A DNA stretch of 64,000 nucleotides from Mangrovimicrobium sp033283265 (GCA_033283265.1 JAWMQN010000001.1:434001-498000), one strand, 5' to 3'; shown: positions 1-8,750, counted from the first letter of the stretch. The notes: generated by a model from the sequence alone, not told the origin. Translations and numbers: made by a program.

Positions 1-783
1 AAGCGCCACCACACGACCGGTGTAGAGGCGGCCATCGAGGAACAGGCGGCCGATGGCGATGACATCCTGGTAGCCGATCTGCCAGACGATTTTCTGGACA
101 CTGGCACCTTCGAGCATGTGGATGTGGGTGCCCGGCAGGCCCGCGGGGTGCGGCCCGCTGAACGCCGCGGCCTGGATATTGGCCGCCTTGCCCAGCGGCA
201 GTTCAACGCCCGCGGCGTGGCAGACGTAGAGCTTGCCAGCGGTCAGCTTGGCGAGCAGATCCTGGCCCAGGGCGAATGCCTCCGGCTGCTCGGCGATGAC
301 CACTGCCGGGTCGGCCGCAAGCGGATGGGTGTCGATCGCGGTGACGAAAATCGCGGACGCTTCGCTGTCCGGCGCCGGCACCTTGCTGAAGGGCCGGGTG
401 CGCAGCGCGGTCCACTGGCCGCTCTGGACCAGTTTCTCGCGGATGGCAGCGGCGTCCAGCGAGGCGTCTGCGGCACCGAAATCGATGGCGTCGTCGCCTT
501 CGATATCGATCACTACCGACTGCAGCACCCGGCGCGCGCCGCGGTTGATCGCGGATACGACACCGGCGGCCGGCGCGGTATAGCGCACGCCTTCGGTTTT
601 CTTGTCAGTGAACAGAAGCTGGCCGAGAGCGACGCGATCGCCCTCCTTCACTTCCATGGTTGGCTTCATGCCGACGTAATCAAAGCCCACCAGTGCGACT
701 GCGCGCGCGGCCGGTGCTTCATCAATAACTTGCCGGGGAGCTCCCTGGATTGGAATATCCATACCCCGTTTGATCTTGATCAT
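1..783 (-). CDS. nqrA: Na(+)-translocating NADH-quinone reductase subunit A (N-terminal part, runs off window)
   Basis: The minus-strand frame is open from the ATG at 783 to the window edge, giving the first 261 residues of a protein that is usually about 445 residues. The start MIKIKRGMDIPIQGAP, the following VGMKPTMEVKEGD and the GGVVSAINRGARRVLQSVVI segment are characteristic of NqrA, the cytoplasmic subunit of the sodium-pumping respiratory NADH:quinone oxidoreductase. NqrA normally heads the nqrABCDEF operon, so the remaining subunits should lie beyond the left edge. The gene is transcribed away from gap. A weak AGGCAGA-like ribosome site precedes the ATG and a TATAAT-like -10 lies about 155 bases upstream. 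The family call is very secure; the C-terminus is simply not in the window. Confidence 0.95.
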   Translation of the reverse strand, partial: MIKIKRGMDIPIQGAPRQVIDEAPAARAVALVGFDYVGMKPTMEVKEGDRVALGQLLFTDKKTEGVRYTAPAAGVVSAINRGARRVLQSVVIDIEGDDAIDFGAADASLDAAAIREKLVQSGQWTALRTRPFSKVPAPDSEASAIFVTAIDTHPLAADPAVVIAEQPEAFALGQDLLAKLTAGKLYVCHAAGVELPLGKAANIQAAAFSGPHPAGLPGTHIHMLEGASVQKIVWQIGYQDVIAIGRLFLDGRLYTGRVVAL

Positions 784-939
784 ACGATCTGCCTACAGAA
801 ACTAGAATTTGGGTGGGCAGGAGACGACTTGATATAGAGGGAGGCCCGGAGAGTTGTCCGGAACCTGCAACCTACTCGTGGGAGCCGCGTCTGCCGGGGT
901 CCGGAGGCTGGCGCCAGTGCCGGACTTCAAGACGCGCGC

Positions 940-945
940 ATTATA
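940..945 (-). promoter_or_regulatory. -10 element (TATAAT), probable nqr operon promoter
   Basis: Read on the minus strand, a perfect TATAAT followed by GCGCGCG lies upstream of nqrA. No good -35 hexamer is visible at 16-18 bases. It would leave a leader of roughly 150 nt before nqrA, in which no known riboswitch was recognised. Confidence 0.45.
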
Positions 946-1013
946 GGGGAATCACCTGTAAAACGCTACAGAACGTCAGGGCATTACCGTGATTTTGCAG
1001 CGTTTTTACGGGG

Positions 1014-1042
1014 CCGCGACCCGGCTGCGCCCCGGGTCGCGG
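1014..1042 (-). terminator. GC-rich stem-loop just after gap, possible terminator
   Basis: A perfect 11-bp stem (1014-1024 with 1032-1042, 7-nt loop) lies 10 bases downstream of the gap stop codon. There is no U-tract on the minus strand after it, so it may be a 3'-end-stabilising hairpin or a Rho-assisted end rather than a classic intrinsic terminator. Confidence 0.45.
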
Positions 1043-1051
1043 TGATCGGGA

Positions 1052-2524
1052 TCAGGCTTCCAGCGGATAGACCGCGTAGTGGATGCCAGCCATCTGCTCG
1101 AGGATGCGGTGCACCTGGCAGCTGTAGCCGAACTCGTTGTCGTACCAGAGGTAGAGGACCGCCTGGTTGCCGTTCACGATGGTCGCCTGGGCGTCGAAGA
1201 TACAGGCGTGACGGGAGCCGACGAAGTCGGTCGATACCACTTCCGGCGAGTTGGAGAAGTCGATCTGCTTGCGCAGGGAGGAGTGCAGCGCCTGGTGGCG
1301 CATGTACTCGTTGACTTCCTCGACAGTAGTCTCGCGGTCCAGGGTCAGGTTGAGGATGGCCATGGACACGTTCGGGGTCGGTACGCGGATCGCGTTGCCG
1401 GTCAGCTTGCCCTGCAGTACCGGCAGCACCTTGCCCACGGCAGAGGCGGCGCCGGTTTCGGTCAGTACCATGTTCAGCGGTGCGCTGCGGCCGCGGCGCG
1501 AGGCCTTGTGGTAGTTGTCGATCAGGTTCTGGTCGTTGGTGAAGGCGTGCACGGTTTCCACGTGGCCGGCCTTGATACCAAACTTGTCGAACATGGCCTT
1601 CAGCGGCGGCGCGATGGCGTTGGTGGTGCAGGACGCGGCGGAGATGATCTGGTCGTCCGCGGTGATCACGTCGTGGTTGATGCCGTGCACGACATTTTTC
1701 AGGTCGCCCTTGCCCGGTGCGGTCAGGATGACCTTTTTCACGCCCTTGCTTTCGAGGTGCCTGGACAGGCCCGCCTCGTCGCGCCACACGCCGGTGTTGT
1801 CGACCACGATGGCGTCATTGATGCCGTAGGCGGTGTAGTCGATTTCATCGGGGGAGTCGGCGTAGATCACCTTGATCTCGTTGCCGTTGGCGACGAAGGA
1901 CTGGCGTTCCTCATCGACCCGGATGGTGCCGTCGAAGGCGCCGTGGACGGAATCGCGACGCAGCAGGCTGGCGCGCTTGACCAGGTCGTTGGGGGCCTTG
2001 CCCTTGCGCACCACGATGGCCCGCAGGCGCAGGCAGTCACCGCCGTCGGTCTTCTCGATCAGGATGCGGGCCATCAGCCGGCCGATGCGGCCGAAACCGT
2101 AGAGCACGACGTCCTGGGGCTTGTCCAGGGGCTGCACGGTAGAGCCGATGTCCGCGGCCACTTCCTGGCGCACGTACTCTTCGATGGAGAGGCCTTCACC
2201 CTTGCCCTTGTCGTAGTAGTTGACCGTGATGCGGCCGATGTCGATGTGGGCGGGACCCAGGTCCAGCTTGGTCAGTTCGGTCAGTACGGGGAAGGTCTCT
2301 TTCTCGGAGAGTTCGTTACCTTCGACCTGGCGCACGTAGCGGTGAATCTTCATCAACTCCAGGACGGAGCGGTTCACCAGTGACTTGCCATAGATGTAGC
2401 ACTTGACGTTCTTCTCGCGCGCCAGGGCGCCGACGAGGGGAATCATGCCTTCGGCGAGTGCTTCCCGTTGCTTCCAGTCCTTGAAGTAGTCGTCCGGTCG
2501 GTTACGCTTGCGGTCGTTGGCCAT
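1052..2524 (-). CDS. gap: Glyceraldehyde-3-phosphate dehydrogenase, long N-terminally extended type
   Basis: 490 residues, against about 335 for ordinary GAPDH. Residues 1 to about 135 form a lysine/arginine-rich helical extension with no Rossmann features. The canonical enzyme follows: NAD(P) fingerprint GFGRIGR at 143-149, catalytic Cys299 in SCTTN, and catalytic His326 in HAFTNDQ. It should catalyse the phosphorylating oxidation of glyceraldehyde 3-phosphate, or the reverse reaction in gluconeogenesis. The start is the ATG at 2524 because AAGGA sits correctly in front of it; the frame stays open further upstream but without a ribosome site. It lies next to mfd on the opposite strand, an arrangement I recall from Pseudomonas, where the neighbouring GAPDH is also of the long type. 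The role of the extension is unknown to me. Confidence 0.92.
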   Translation of the reverse strand: MANDRKRNRPDDYFKDWKQREALAEGMIPLVGALAREKNVKCYIYGKSLVNRSVLELMKIHRYVRQVEGNELSEKETFPVLTELTKLDLGPAHIDIGRITVNYYDKGKGEGLSIEEYVRQEVAADIGSTVQPLDKPQDVVLYGFGRIGRLMARILIEKTDGGDCLRLRAIVVRKGKAPNDLVKRASLLRRDSVHGAFDGTIRVDEERQSFVANGNEIKVIYADSPDEIDYTAYGINDAIVVDNTGVWRDEAGLSRHLESKGVKKVILTAPGKGDLKNVVHGINHDVITADDQIISAASCTTNAIAPPLKAMFDKFGIKAGHVETVHAFTNDQNLIDNYHKASRRGRSAPLNMVLTETGAASAVGKVLPVLQGKLTGNAIRVPTPNVSMAILNLTLDRETTVEEVNEYMRHQALHSSLRKQIDFSNSPEVVSTDFVGSRHACIFDAQATIVNGNQAVLYLWYDNEFGYSCQVHRILEQMAGIHYAVYPLEA

Positions 2525-2563
2525 TTGTCCGGGTCCTTTATATGGGCGATTTTGGGGGCGCGT

Positions 2564-2592
2564 ATTATCAACGCTGGCTTTCGGGGGCGCAA
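2564..2592 (-). promoter_or_regulatory. Promoter of gap (-35 TTGCGC, 17 bp, -10 GATAAT)
   Basis: On the minus strand TTGCGC (2592-2587) and GATAAT (2569-2564) are separated by 17 bp. This places the transcript start about 30 bases before the gap ATG. Confidence 0.55.
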
Positions 2593-2719
2593 GATGGTGA
2601 GGGGCGGTGATATTGTGGGATATCACCGGGATGTGCCCCGGCGCCTCGCCTCTCGCTGCCACAGAGTCGAATGCCGCACGTCCAGAGCGCCGGCGGTAGA
2701 GCCTCCACTTGGCTCGCGC

Positions 2720-2725
2720 TACAAT
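2720..2725 (+). promoter_or_regulatory. -10-like TACAAT upstream of mfd
   Basis: TACAAT followed by GCGCGCCC lies 36 bases before the mfd ATG. No convincing -35 is seen, so this is a weak call. Confidence 0.3.
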
Positions 2726-2760
2726 GCGCGCCCTATTTATATGCAGGTAACCTCCCGCCG

Positions 2761-5700
2761 ATGTTCAAATCCCTGGTAGCAGCGACCGAGTGGCCCGACA
2801 GGAAAGGGAGCCGCAGTGCGGTGGGGCCGTTCACCGGGGCCAGCGACGCCCTGTGTATCGCCGAGCTGGCCAGTTCGGAGCAACTGCTGCTGGTGATTAC
2901 CGCGGACACCCATTCGGCCCAGACCCTGGAGCGGGAGCTGCCCTTTTTTCTCCCGGAACCGGTGGAGATTCTCAGCTTCCCGGACTGGGAAACCCTGCCC
3001 TACGACAATTTCTCGCCGCACCAGGACATCATCTCGGAACGGCTGGCCACCTTGCACCAGCTGCCGCGGACTCAGGGCGGCATCCTGATCGTTCCGGTGC
3101 CGACCCTGATGCACCGGCTGCCGCCGACCCACTTTGTAGCCGGCTCCAGCCTGGTGCTGGAGGCGGGACAGCAGCTGGATATCAGCGCTTTTCGCCGCGA
3201 CCTGGAGCGCAACGGCTACCGCAATGTGGAGACGGTCTACGAGCACGGTGAGTTCGCCCTGCGCGGCGCGCTCTTCGATATCTTCCCGATGGGCTCATCC
3301 CTGCCCTACCGCATCGACCTGCTCGACGACGAGGTGGATACCCTGCGTACCTTCGACCCGGAGACCCAGCGCACGGTCGAGAAGGTGGAGCGCATCAATA
3401 TGCTCCCGGCACGGGAGTATCCCCTCGATTCCCGGGCGATCACCCGCTTCCAGATGAACTGGTACGACAGTTTCGAGGGCGACCCGGACCAGTGCCCGAC
3501 CTTTACCGAAGTCAGCGCGGGGCGCAGCCCCGGCGGCTGCGAGTACTACCTGCCACTGTTTTTCGAGGAGTGCGCCTCGCTGCTCGACTATCTGCCGGAA
3601 AACGTCGCCCTGGTGACCACCGGCGATCACCACGGCGCGGCGGAGCATTTCTGGCAGGAGGTGGGCAGGCGCCACGAGGAGTACGGCATCGACCCGCGCC
3701 GCCCCCTGCTGCCGCCCCAGCGCTGCTTCACCCCGGTGGAGGAGCTCTACCAGCAGTTCAAGCAGTTTGCCGTGCTGGAACTGCGGCACAAGCCCGACGC
3801 GCCGGTCCACCAGAAGACAATGGCCGAAGCGCCGCCGCAACTTGCCGGGACCAAGGGGCTCAAGGGCTTTCTCGATCAGCACGGCGGCCAGGTGCTGCTG
3901 TGCGCCGAGACTGCCGGTCGCCGGGAAGTCCTGCTCGAGTCGCTGAAAGAGCTCGGGCTGGCGCCGGAACTCACCAGCGGCTGGCACAGTTTCCTCGCCG
4001 CGAAGAGCCCCTTCGCCATTGCCACCGCGCCGATCGACCGCGGCCTGTATTTTGGCGCCGGCCAGCCGGCCATGATTTGCGAGGGCCAGCTCTTCGGCGA
4101 GCGGGTGGCGCAGCGGCGGCGGCGCAGGACGACAGCCCAGGGCGCCGCCGAGGCGACCGCCTACCGCGACCTCAATGAGCTGCGCGAAGGTGTACCCGTG
4201 GTGCACCTCGAGCACGGTGTCGGCCGCTACATCGGCCTGCAGACCCTCGAGGTGGACCAGCAGCAGGCGGAATTCCTCACCCTGGAATATGCCAAGGGCT
4301 CGAAACTCTATGTGCCGGTGGCCTCGCTGCACCTGATCAGCCGCTATTCCGGCGCGGACCCGGACCTCGCCCCCCTGCACAGCCTGGGCTCGGACCAGTG
4401 GGAAAAGGCCCGGCGCAAGGCCAGCGAGAAGGCCAGCGATGTGGCGGCCCAGTTGCTGGAAGTCTATGCACGCCGCGAGGCGCGCCAGGGTTTTGCCTTC
4501 AGCAGTGATGAATCGGCCTATGCAAGCTTTGCGGCGGCCTTCCCCTTCGAGGAGACCCCGGACCAGGAGGCGGCCATCGAGGCGGTGCTCTCGGACATGC
4601 ACAACCCCGGGGTGATGGACCGGCTGGTGTGCGGCGATGTCGGCTTCGGCAAGACCGAGGTGGCCATGCGTGCGGCCTTCGTCGCCACCCTCAACCGCAA
4701 GCAGGTTGCGGTACTGGTGCCGACCACCCTCCTCGCCCAGCAGCACTACAACTCGTTTGCCGACCGCTTCGCCGACTGGCCGGTCAATGTCGAAGTCATC
4801 TCGCGCTTCAGGTCCGCCAGCGACGTGAAGAAGCTCAGCGAGCGGGTCGCCGCCGGCAAGGTCGATATTCTCGTCGGCACCCACAAGCTGCTGCAGACCG
4901 ATTTCGCCTTTCACGACCTCGGCCTGCTGATCATCGACGAGGAACACCGCTTCGGCGTCAAGCAGAAGGAGGCCATCAAGGCCCTGCGCTCGGAGGTCGA
5001 CATCCTCACCCTCACCGCCACCCCGATCCCGCGCACCCTGCACATGGCCCTGGGTGGCATGCGCGACCTCTCCATCATCGCCACCCCGCCGGCCCGGCGG
5101 CTGTCGATCAAGACCTTCGTCCGCGAGCACAACGTGGCGCTGGTGAAGGAGGCCGTGCTGCGGGAGACCCTGCGCGGCGGCCAGGTCTACTACCTGCACA
5201 ACGAGGTGAAATCCATTGAGGAATCCGCGCGCAAGCTGCGCGAGCTGCTGCCCGAGCTGAGTGTGGCGGTGGCCCACGGGCAGATGCGCGAGACCGAGCT
5301 GGAACGGGTCATGTCCGACTTCTACCACCAGCGCCACCACGTGCTGGTCTGCAGTACCATCATCGAGACCGGCATCGACATTCCCAACGCCAACACCATC
5401 ATCATCGAGCGGGCCGACAAATTCGGCCTGGCCCAGCTGCACCAGCTGCGCGGGCGCGTCGGTCGCTCCCACCACCAGGCCTACGCCTACCTGCTGACGC
5501 CGCCGCGCTCCGCCATCACCGCCGATGCCGGCAAGCGCCTGGAGGCCATCGAGGCCGCCGGTGATCTCGGTGCGGGCTACATGCTGGCGACCCACGACCT
5601 CGAGATCCGCGGCGCTGGCGAGCTGCTCGGCGAGGAACAGAGCGGGCAGATCCACTCCATCGGCTTCAACCTCTACATGGACATGCTGGAGCGCGCGGTG

Positions 5701-6207
5701 GCGGCCATCCGCCGCGGCGAAGTGCCCGACGTCGACGCCCCGCTGGATGCCGGCACCGAGGTGAATTTGCACCTGCCGGCGCTGATTCCCGAGAGTTACC
5801 TGCCGGATATCAACACCCGTCTCGTGCTCTACAAGCGCATCGCCGCAGCGGCGGACGAGGATGCGCTGAGGGACCTGCAGGTGGAGATGATCGACCGCTT
5901 CGGCCTGCTGCCGGAACCGGTGGGCAACCTGTTTGCCCTGGCTCGGCTGCGGCAACAGGCCGAGGCGCTTGGCATCCGCGCCATTGATGCCGGTCCGGAG
6001 GGTGGTAATATCGACTTCAAGGAAACCACCCGGGTCAACCCGATGTCACTGGTGCGACTGGTGCAGGGAGAGCCGCTGGTGTACAAGCTGGCGGGAGCTA
6101 CCCGGCTGCGATTCACGCAGGCAATGCCGGCCAAACAGGAGCGCCAACAATTCATCGAGGATCTGCTCAAGACCTTCGCCGCCGAAGCCACGGAAGCCGC
6201 CGCCTGA
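2761..6207 (+). CDS. mfd: Transcription-repair coupling factor
   Basis: 1148 residues, the usual Mfd length. Mfd is an ATP-driven DNA translocase that pushes stalled RNA polymerase off damaged DNA and recruits UvrA. The N-terminal third is the UvrB-like UvrA-binding region. An RNA-polymerase-interacting stretch lies around residues 480-560 (VVHLEHGVGRYIGL followed by YVPVASLHLISRY). The SF2 motor has Walker A GDVGFGKTE near residue 625 and the DEEH box at 726-729, then the TATPIPRTL and QLRGRVGRS motifs. The C-terminal TRCF domain follows. The ATG at 2761 is preferred over an upstream in-frame ATG at 2671 because the protein then begins as other Mfd proteins do. The stop codon overlaps the csiV ATG (TGATG), indicating translational coupling. 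Confidence 0.97.
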   Translation: MFKSLVAATEWPDRKGSRSAVGPFTGASDALCIAELASSEQLLLVITADTHSAQTLERELPFFLPEPVEILSFPDWETLPYDNFSPHQDIISERLATLHQLPRTQGGILIVPVPTLMHRLPPTHFVAGSSLVLEAGQQLDISAFRRDLERNGYRNVETVYEHGEFALRGALFDIFPMGSSLPYRIDLLDDEVDTLRTFDPETQRTVEKVERINMLPAREYPLDSRAITRFQMNWYDSFEGDPDQCPTFTEVSAGRSPGGCEYYLPLFFEECASLLDYLPENVALVTTGDHHGAAEHFWQEVGRRHEEYGIDPRRPLLPPQRCFTPVEELYQQFKQFAVLELRHKPDAPVHQKTMAEAPPQLAGTKGLKGFLDQHGGQVLLCAETAGRREVLLESLKELGLAPELTSGWHSFLAAKSPFAIATAPIDRGLYFGAGQPAMICEGQLFGERVAQRRRRRTTAQGAAEATAYRDLNELREGVPVVHLEHGVGRYIGLQTLEVDQQQAEFLTLEYAKGSKLYVPVASLHLISRYSGADPDLAPLHSLGSDQWEKARRKASEKASDVAAQLLEVYARREARQGFAFSSDESAYASFAAAFPFEETPDQEAAIEAVLSDMHNPGVMDRLVCGDVGFGKTEVAMRAAFVATLNRKQVAVLVPTTLLAQQHYNSFADRFADWPVNVEVISRFRSASDVKKLSERVAAGKVDILVGTHKLLQTDFAFHDLGLLIIDEEHRFGVKQKEAIKALRSEVDILTLTATPIPRTLHMALGGMRDLSIIATPPARRLSIKTFVREHNVALVKEAVLRETLRGGQVYYLHNEVKSIEESARKLRELLPELSVAVAHGQMRETELERVMSDFYHQRHHVLVCSTIIETGIDIPNANTIIIERADKFGLAQLHQLRGRVGRSHHQAYAYLLTPPRSAITADAGKRLEAIEAAGDLGAGYMLATHDLEIRGAGELLGEEQSGQIHSIGFNLYMDMLERAVAAIRRGEVPDVDAPLDAGTEVNLHLPALIPESYLPDINTRLVLYKRIAAAADEDALRDLQVEMIDRFGLLPEPVGNLFALARLRQQAEALGIRAIDAGPEGGNIDFKETTRVNPMSLVRLVQGEPLVYKLAGATRLRFTQAMPAKQERQQFIEDLLKTFAAEATEAAA

Positions 6208-7274
6208 TGCCAAGCCCCCACTCCCTTGCGCGCTGTACCGCGCTCGCTTTCACCCTGCTCTGCAGCACAGCGTTCGGCCAGCACGAGAATCGCTGGTTCA
6301 AGGTGGAGCTGATGGTCCTGGTCCACCAGGGCGCGGCCGGCAACGAGCAGTTCGAACCGACACCGGCACTGGGCTATCCGGAGGATTACCGTTTCCTCCT
6401 GTACCCGGACAGTCTGCGCAGCATTGCCGCCGGGCACGATGGCGAGGCCTGGATCGACGACATTGGCCGCCTCAACCTGCTGCCGCCCCGGGTGGAGCCG
6501 GACACTCCGGATATCCCGCAGCAGAGCGCTGCGAGCACGCTGGAAACCAAGCCTGCAAGCCCCGCGGTCGTTGAGCCGGAGAGCGGGGAGGAGACGGTCG
6601 ACGAGCCGCTGCTGCCGACACCGTTTATCGCCCTGCCCGCCGCGCAGCGTGAGTTTCGCGGCAAGGCGGCCTACATGGAAAGAACCGGGGAATACCGCAT
6701 TCTCTTCCACGAGGCCTGGGCGCAGCCGGTGCCCGGTGAAGCGCAGGCGCTGCCCCTGGTGCTCGACCGTTCCGGCGACAGCCAGAGCTGGCCGGAATTA
6801 CAGGGCACCATCAAGCTGCACGTATCCCGCTACCTCCACCTGGAGACCCGGCTGTGGCTGAATACCAGCGGTGAGTACCTGCCAGGCAACTGGCGCATGC
6901 CCGACGCGCCGCTCGGGCCACCTTCAGTTGTGGTGATCGAACCGCCGCCCGTGGCAGAGGATACGCCACTGGCCGAACCCGCTGTCGAGGTCTACGAGGC
7001 CGGCAGCCTGCTCGAAGCGGAAGCCGAGCAAGCAGCGCCGCTGGCTGAAGAGGACCTCGGGCCGGTGTCACCCTGGCGCCACGCAGTCCTGCTGGAGCAG
7101 CGCAGGCGGATGCGCAGCCTGGAAGTCCACTACATCGATCACCCGCTACTCAGCGTGGTGATCAAGGTCGAGCCCCTCGACGAGGAACAACTGGAGGCCA
7201 TGGCCCGGGCGGAGACGCCGATCCTGCCCGGGATTGCGGCGCCGGCGTTATCCGGCGCCAAGCAGAGCCCGTAG
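6207..7274 (+). CDS. csiV: CsiV-like cell-envelope protein
   Basis: 355 residues. An N-terminal signal peptide (about 25 residues, ending near CSTAFGQ) is followed by WFKVELMVLVHQ, typical of the CsiV (cell shape integrity) family first described in Vibrio. CsiV proteins are periplasmic, bind peptidoglycan, and have been linked to cell-wall metabolism through penicillin-binding protein activators. The middle is proline- and glutamate-rich, and a conserved segment (LHVSRYLHLETRLWLNTSG, later RRMRSLEVHYIDHPLLSVVIKV) follows. It is coupled to mfd, an association I recall from other gammaproteobacteria. Its last 27 bases overlap the convergent MTIP gene. The family assignment rests on motif and context, not on a search. 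Confidence 0.8.
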   Translation: MPSPHSLARCTALAFTLLCSTAFGQHENRWFKVELMVLVHQGAAGNEQFEPTPALGYPEDYRFLLYPDSLRSIAAGHDGEAWIDDIGRLNLLPPRVEPDTPDIPQQSAASTLETKPASPAVVEPESGEETVDEPLLPTPFIALPAAQREFRGKAAYMERTGEYRILFHEAWAQPVPGEAQALPLVLDRSGDSQSWPELQGTIKLHVSRYLHLETRLWLNTSGEYLPGNWRMPDAPLGPPSVVVIEPPPVAEDTPLAEPAVEVYEAGSLLEAEAEQAAPLAEEDLGPVSPWRHAVLLEQRRRMRSLEVHYIDHPLLSVVIKVEPLDEEQLEAMARAETPILPGIAAPALSGAKQSP

Positions 7275-7988
7275 GATCTCGCCAATAGCCCTGGTGCCGC
7301 TGGCCAGGGCGTATTGCATCGACTCCAGGGTGATCGGCTCATCGGACAGCCCTGCCGCCGGGTTCACCACCATGCAGATACTGGCGTAGGCAATGCCCAG
7401 TTCCCGCGCCAGCGCGGCCTCGGGCATCCCCGTCATCCCCACCAGATCGCAGCCGTCATTCGCCAGGCGGCGAATTTCCGCCGCCGTCTCCAGTCGCGGC
7501 CCCTGCGCCACGGCATGCACGCCGCCTTCGATCAGCCCGACACCGGCGTTGTGCGCCGCGTCCAGCAACTGCCGGCGCAAACCGGCATCGTAGGGATGGG
7601 TGAAGTCGATGTGCTGCAGGTGGCCGTCCTGGCCCTCGTCGAAGGTGTGCTCCCGCCCCCAGGTGTAATCCACCAGTTGATCGGGCAGTACCAGTGCGCC
7701 GGTTCCCATGTGCCGGGCGATACCGCCCACGGCGTTGACGGCGACAATGCTGCGCACACCGAGGCTGTGCAGCGCCCACAGGTTGGCGCGATAGTTCACC
7801 CGGTGCGGGGGAATGGCCGCCGGTGCGCCGTGGCGCTGTAGAAAGTAGAGCGTGCGGCCGGCGAAGCTGCCCTCATCCACCGGGCGCGAAGGTGCGCCGT
7901 AGGGCGTTTCCAGCGGATGCCGATCGCGGATTGCGAGGCCCTCGAACTGATCGATCCCGGTACCGCCGATCACACCCAATACAGTCAT
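7248..7988 (-). CDS. S-methyl-5'-thioinosine phosphorylase (MTAP/PNP family)
   Basis: 246 residues. The purine nucleoside phosphorylase fold is shown by VIGGTGIDQF at the N-terminus, the phosphate-binding RHG and HRVNYRAN segments, AVNAVGGI, and VGMTGMPEAALARELGIAYASICMVVNPAAG. In this family an Asn in the base-binding loop (here VVNPAAG) rather than Asp favours 6-oxopurines. That supports methylthioinosine, as in the Pseudomonas enzyme, over methylthioadenosine. The enzyme would act in salvage of the methylthio group left by polyamine synthesis. It is convergent with csiV and overlaps it by 27 bases. The exact substrate is an inference. Confidence 0.85.
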   Translation of the reverse strand: MTVLGVIGGTGIDQFEGLAIRDRHPLETPYGAPSRPVDEGSFAGRTLYFLQRHGAPAAIPPHRVNYRANLWALHSLGVRSIVAVNAVGGIARHMGTGALVLPDQLVDYTWGREHTFDEGQDGHLQHIDFTHPYDAGLRRQLLDAAHNAGVGLIEGGVHAVAQGPRLETAAEIRRLANDGCDLVGMTGMPEAALARELGIAYASICMVVNPAAGLSDEPITLESMQYALASGTRAIGEILRALLGAG

Positions 7989-8295
7989 TTTTCCTCTCCT
8001 GGCGCAGGCCGCCGCACAGTCGCCGATTCCCCGTTGACCGCGGCCTTTTTAGATAATTTTTTCATCTGCAGCAATTTGCTTAGCAGTGAAAATGTATAAC
8101 CGCCCGCATGGCACTTCAGCCCGGGATTGCATTTCAGGCGCAACTTGCTGATCTGGTTTGGAAAGCTACAGCCCATTACGTGCGGTAATTTAGGCCGCCA
8201 ATTTTAGAACGTTTGTACATAATGGACACCCCATCGCAGCGTGATATGTTGGGCCTGCGCACACGCAATCGCAATAACAAACCGAGGACAACCTG
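7989..8295 (+). other. Intergenic region between MTIP and the small acidic protein gene
   Basis: 307 bases lie between divergently transcribed genes, with an AT-rich patch near 8050-8090. A short minus-strand open frame here (stop near 7985) shows no coding character. I see no RNA gene, repeat or convincing promoter pair, though both flanking promoters should lie inside. Confidence 0.5.
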
Positions 8296-8613
8296 ATGAA
8301 GATGCAGAGCCCTGTTATCGGCGCATGGTATACGGATCGGCAGACCGGCAACCTGTTCGAGGTGATCGACTGGGACCCCACGGCCCTGCTGATCGAGATT
8401 CAGTATCTCGATGGCGAAGTTTCGGAATTCGATCTCGACGCCTGGCGGGAACTGATGCCGGAACGTGCCGCGGCGCCGGAAGACTGGCGCTCCCCCTTCG
8501 AACTCGACGATGAGGACATGCTGGACCCGGATCTCCCCCGGCACCCGGAGGACTGGTCCAACCCGCTGAGCTACATCGAACCCGATGCAATGTACGGTGT
8601 AGAAGACCTCTAG
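8296..8613 (+). CDS. Small acidic conserved protein (DUF6763-like)
   Basis: 105 residues, strongly acidic, with no membrane segment. It begins SPVIGAWYTDRQTGNLFEVIDWD, then IEIQYLDGEVSEFDLDAWREL and PEDWRSPFELDDEDM. This pattern matches small proteins I recall being labelled DUF6763 in gammaproteobacteria; that label is from memory. GAGGAC precedes the ATG at a good distance. It lies just upstream of lexA in the same direction but is separated from it by a hairpin and the lexA promoter. Function is unknown. Confidence 0.75.
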   Translation: MKMQSPVIGAWYTDRQTGNLFEVIDWDPTALLIEIQYLDGEVSEFDLDAWRELMPERAAAPEDWRSPFELDDEDMLDPDLPRHPEDWSNPLSYIEPDAMYGVEDL

Positions 8614-8667
8614 GCACACCCCTCGCTCTACCGGCCCGACCGCCGGGTCTCGCTCGCCAGCCACTTT

Positions 8668-8686
8668 CCCCGGTCATGCACCGGGG
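8668..8686 (+). terminator. Stem-loop between the small acidic protein gene and lexA
   Basis: A perfect 7-bp stem (8668-8674 with 8680-8686) encloses a 5-nt CATGC loop. Only a weak T-rich stretch follows. It could end the upstream transcript. Confidence 0.35.
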
Positions 8687-8688
8687 CG

Positions 8689-8716
8689 TTGTATTTCTCG
8701 CCCTCCTGTATATAAT
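8689..8716 (+). promoter_or_regulatory. lexA promoter (-35 TTGTAT, 16 bp, -10 TATAAT)
   Basis: TTGTAT (8689-8694) and a perfect TATAAT (8711-8716) are spaced by 16 bp. The -10 lies entirely inside the first SOS box, so LexA binding would block RNA polymerase directly. Confidence 0.7.
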
Positions 8717-8721
8717 CACAG
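8706..8721 (+). promoter_or_regulatory. SOS box 1 (LexA operator)
   Basis: CTGTATATAATCACAG has the CTG-N10-CAG form with an AT-rich centre, and overlaps the -10 element of lexA. Confidence 0.85.
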
Positions 8722-8724
8722 CAT

Positions 8725-8740
8725 CTGTATATTTATCCAG
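8725..8740 (+). promoter_or_regulatory. SOS box 2 (LexA operator)
   Basis: CTGTATATTTATCCAG is a second CTG-N10-CAG operator whose start lies 19 bp after the start of the first. Tandem operators at lexA give tight autorepression, as in E. coli. Confidence 0.85.
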
Positions 8741-8750
8741 CGGAGGGTGC

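Noticed and set aside
118..837. 239-codon plus-strand frame opposite nqrA
   Set aside because: The minus strand reads as NqrA throughout, with family motifs.
3295..5955. Long minus-strand frame opposite mfd (886 codons)
   Set aside because: Antisense shadow of mfd with His/Gly/Val/Gln-rich, low-information translation and no recognisable domain.
7985..8176. 63-codon minus-strand frame upstream of the thioinosine phosphorylase gene
   Set aside because: No ribosome site and no family resemblance; it ends at the start of the next gene.
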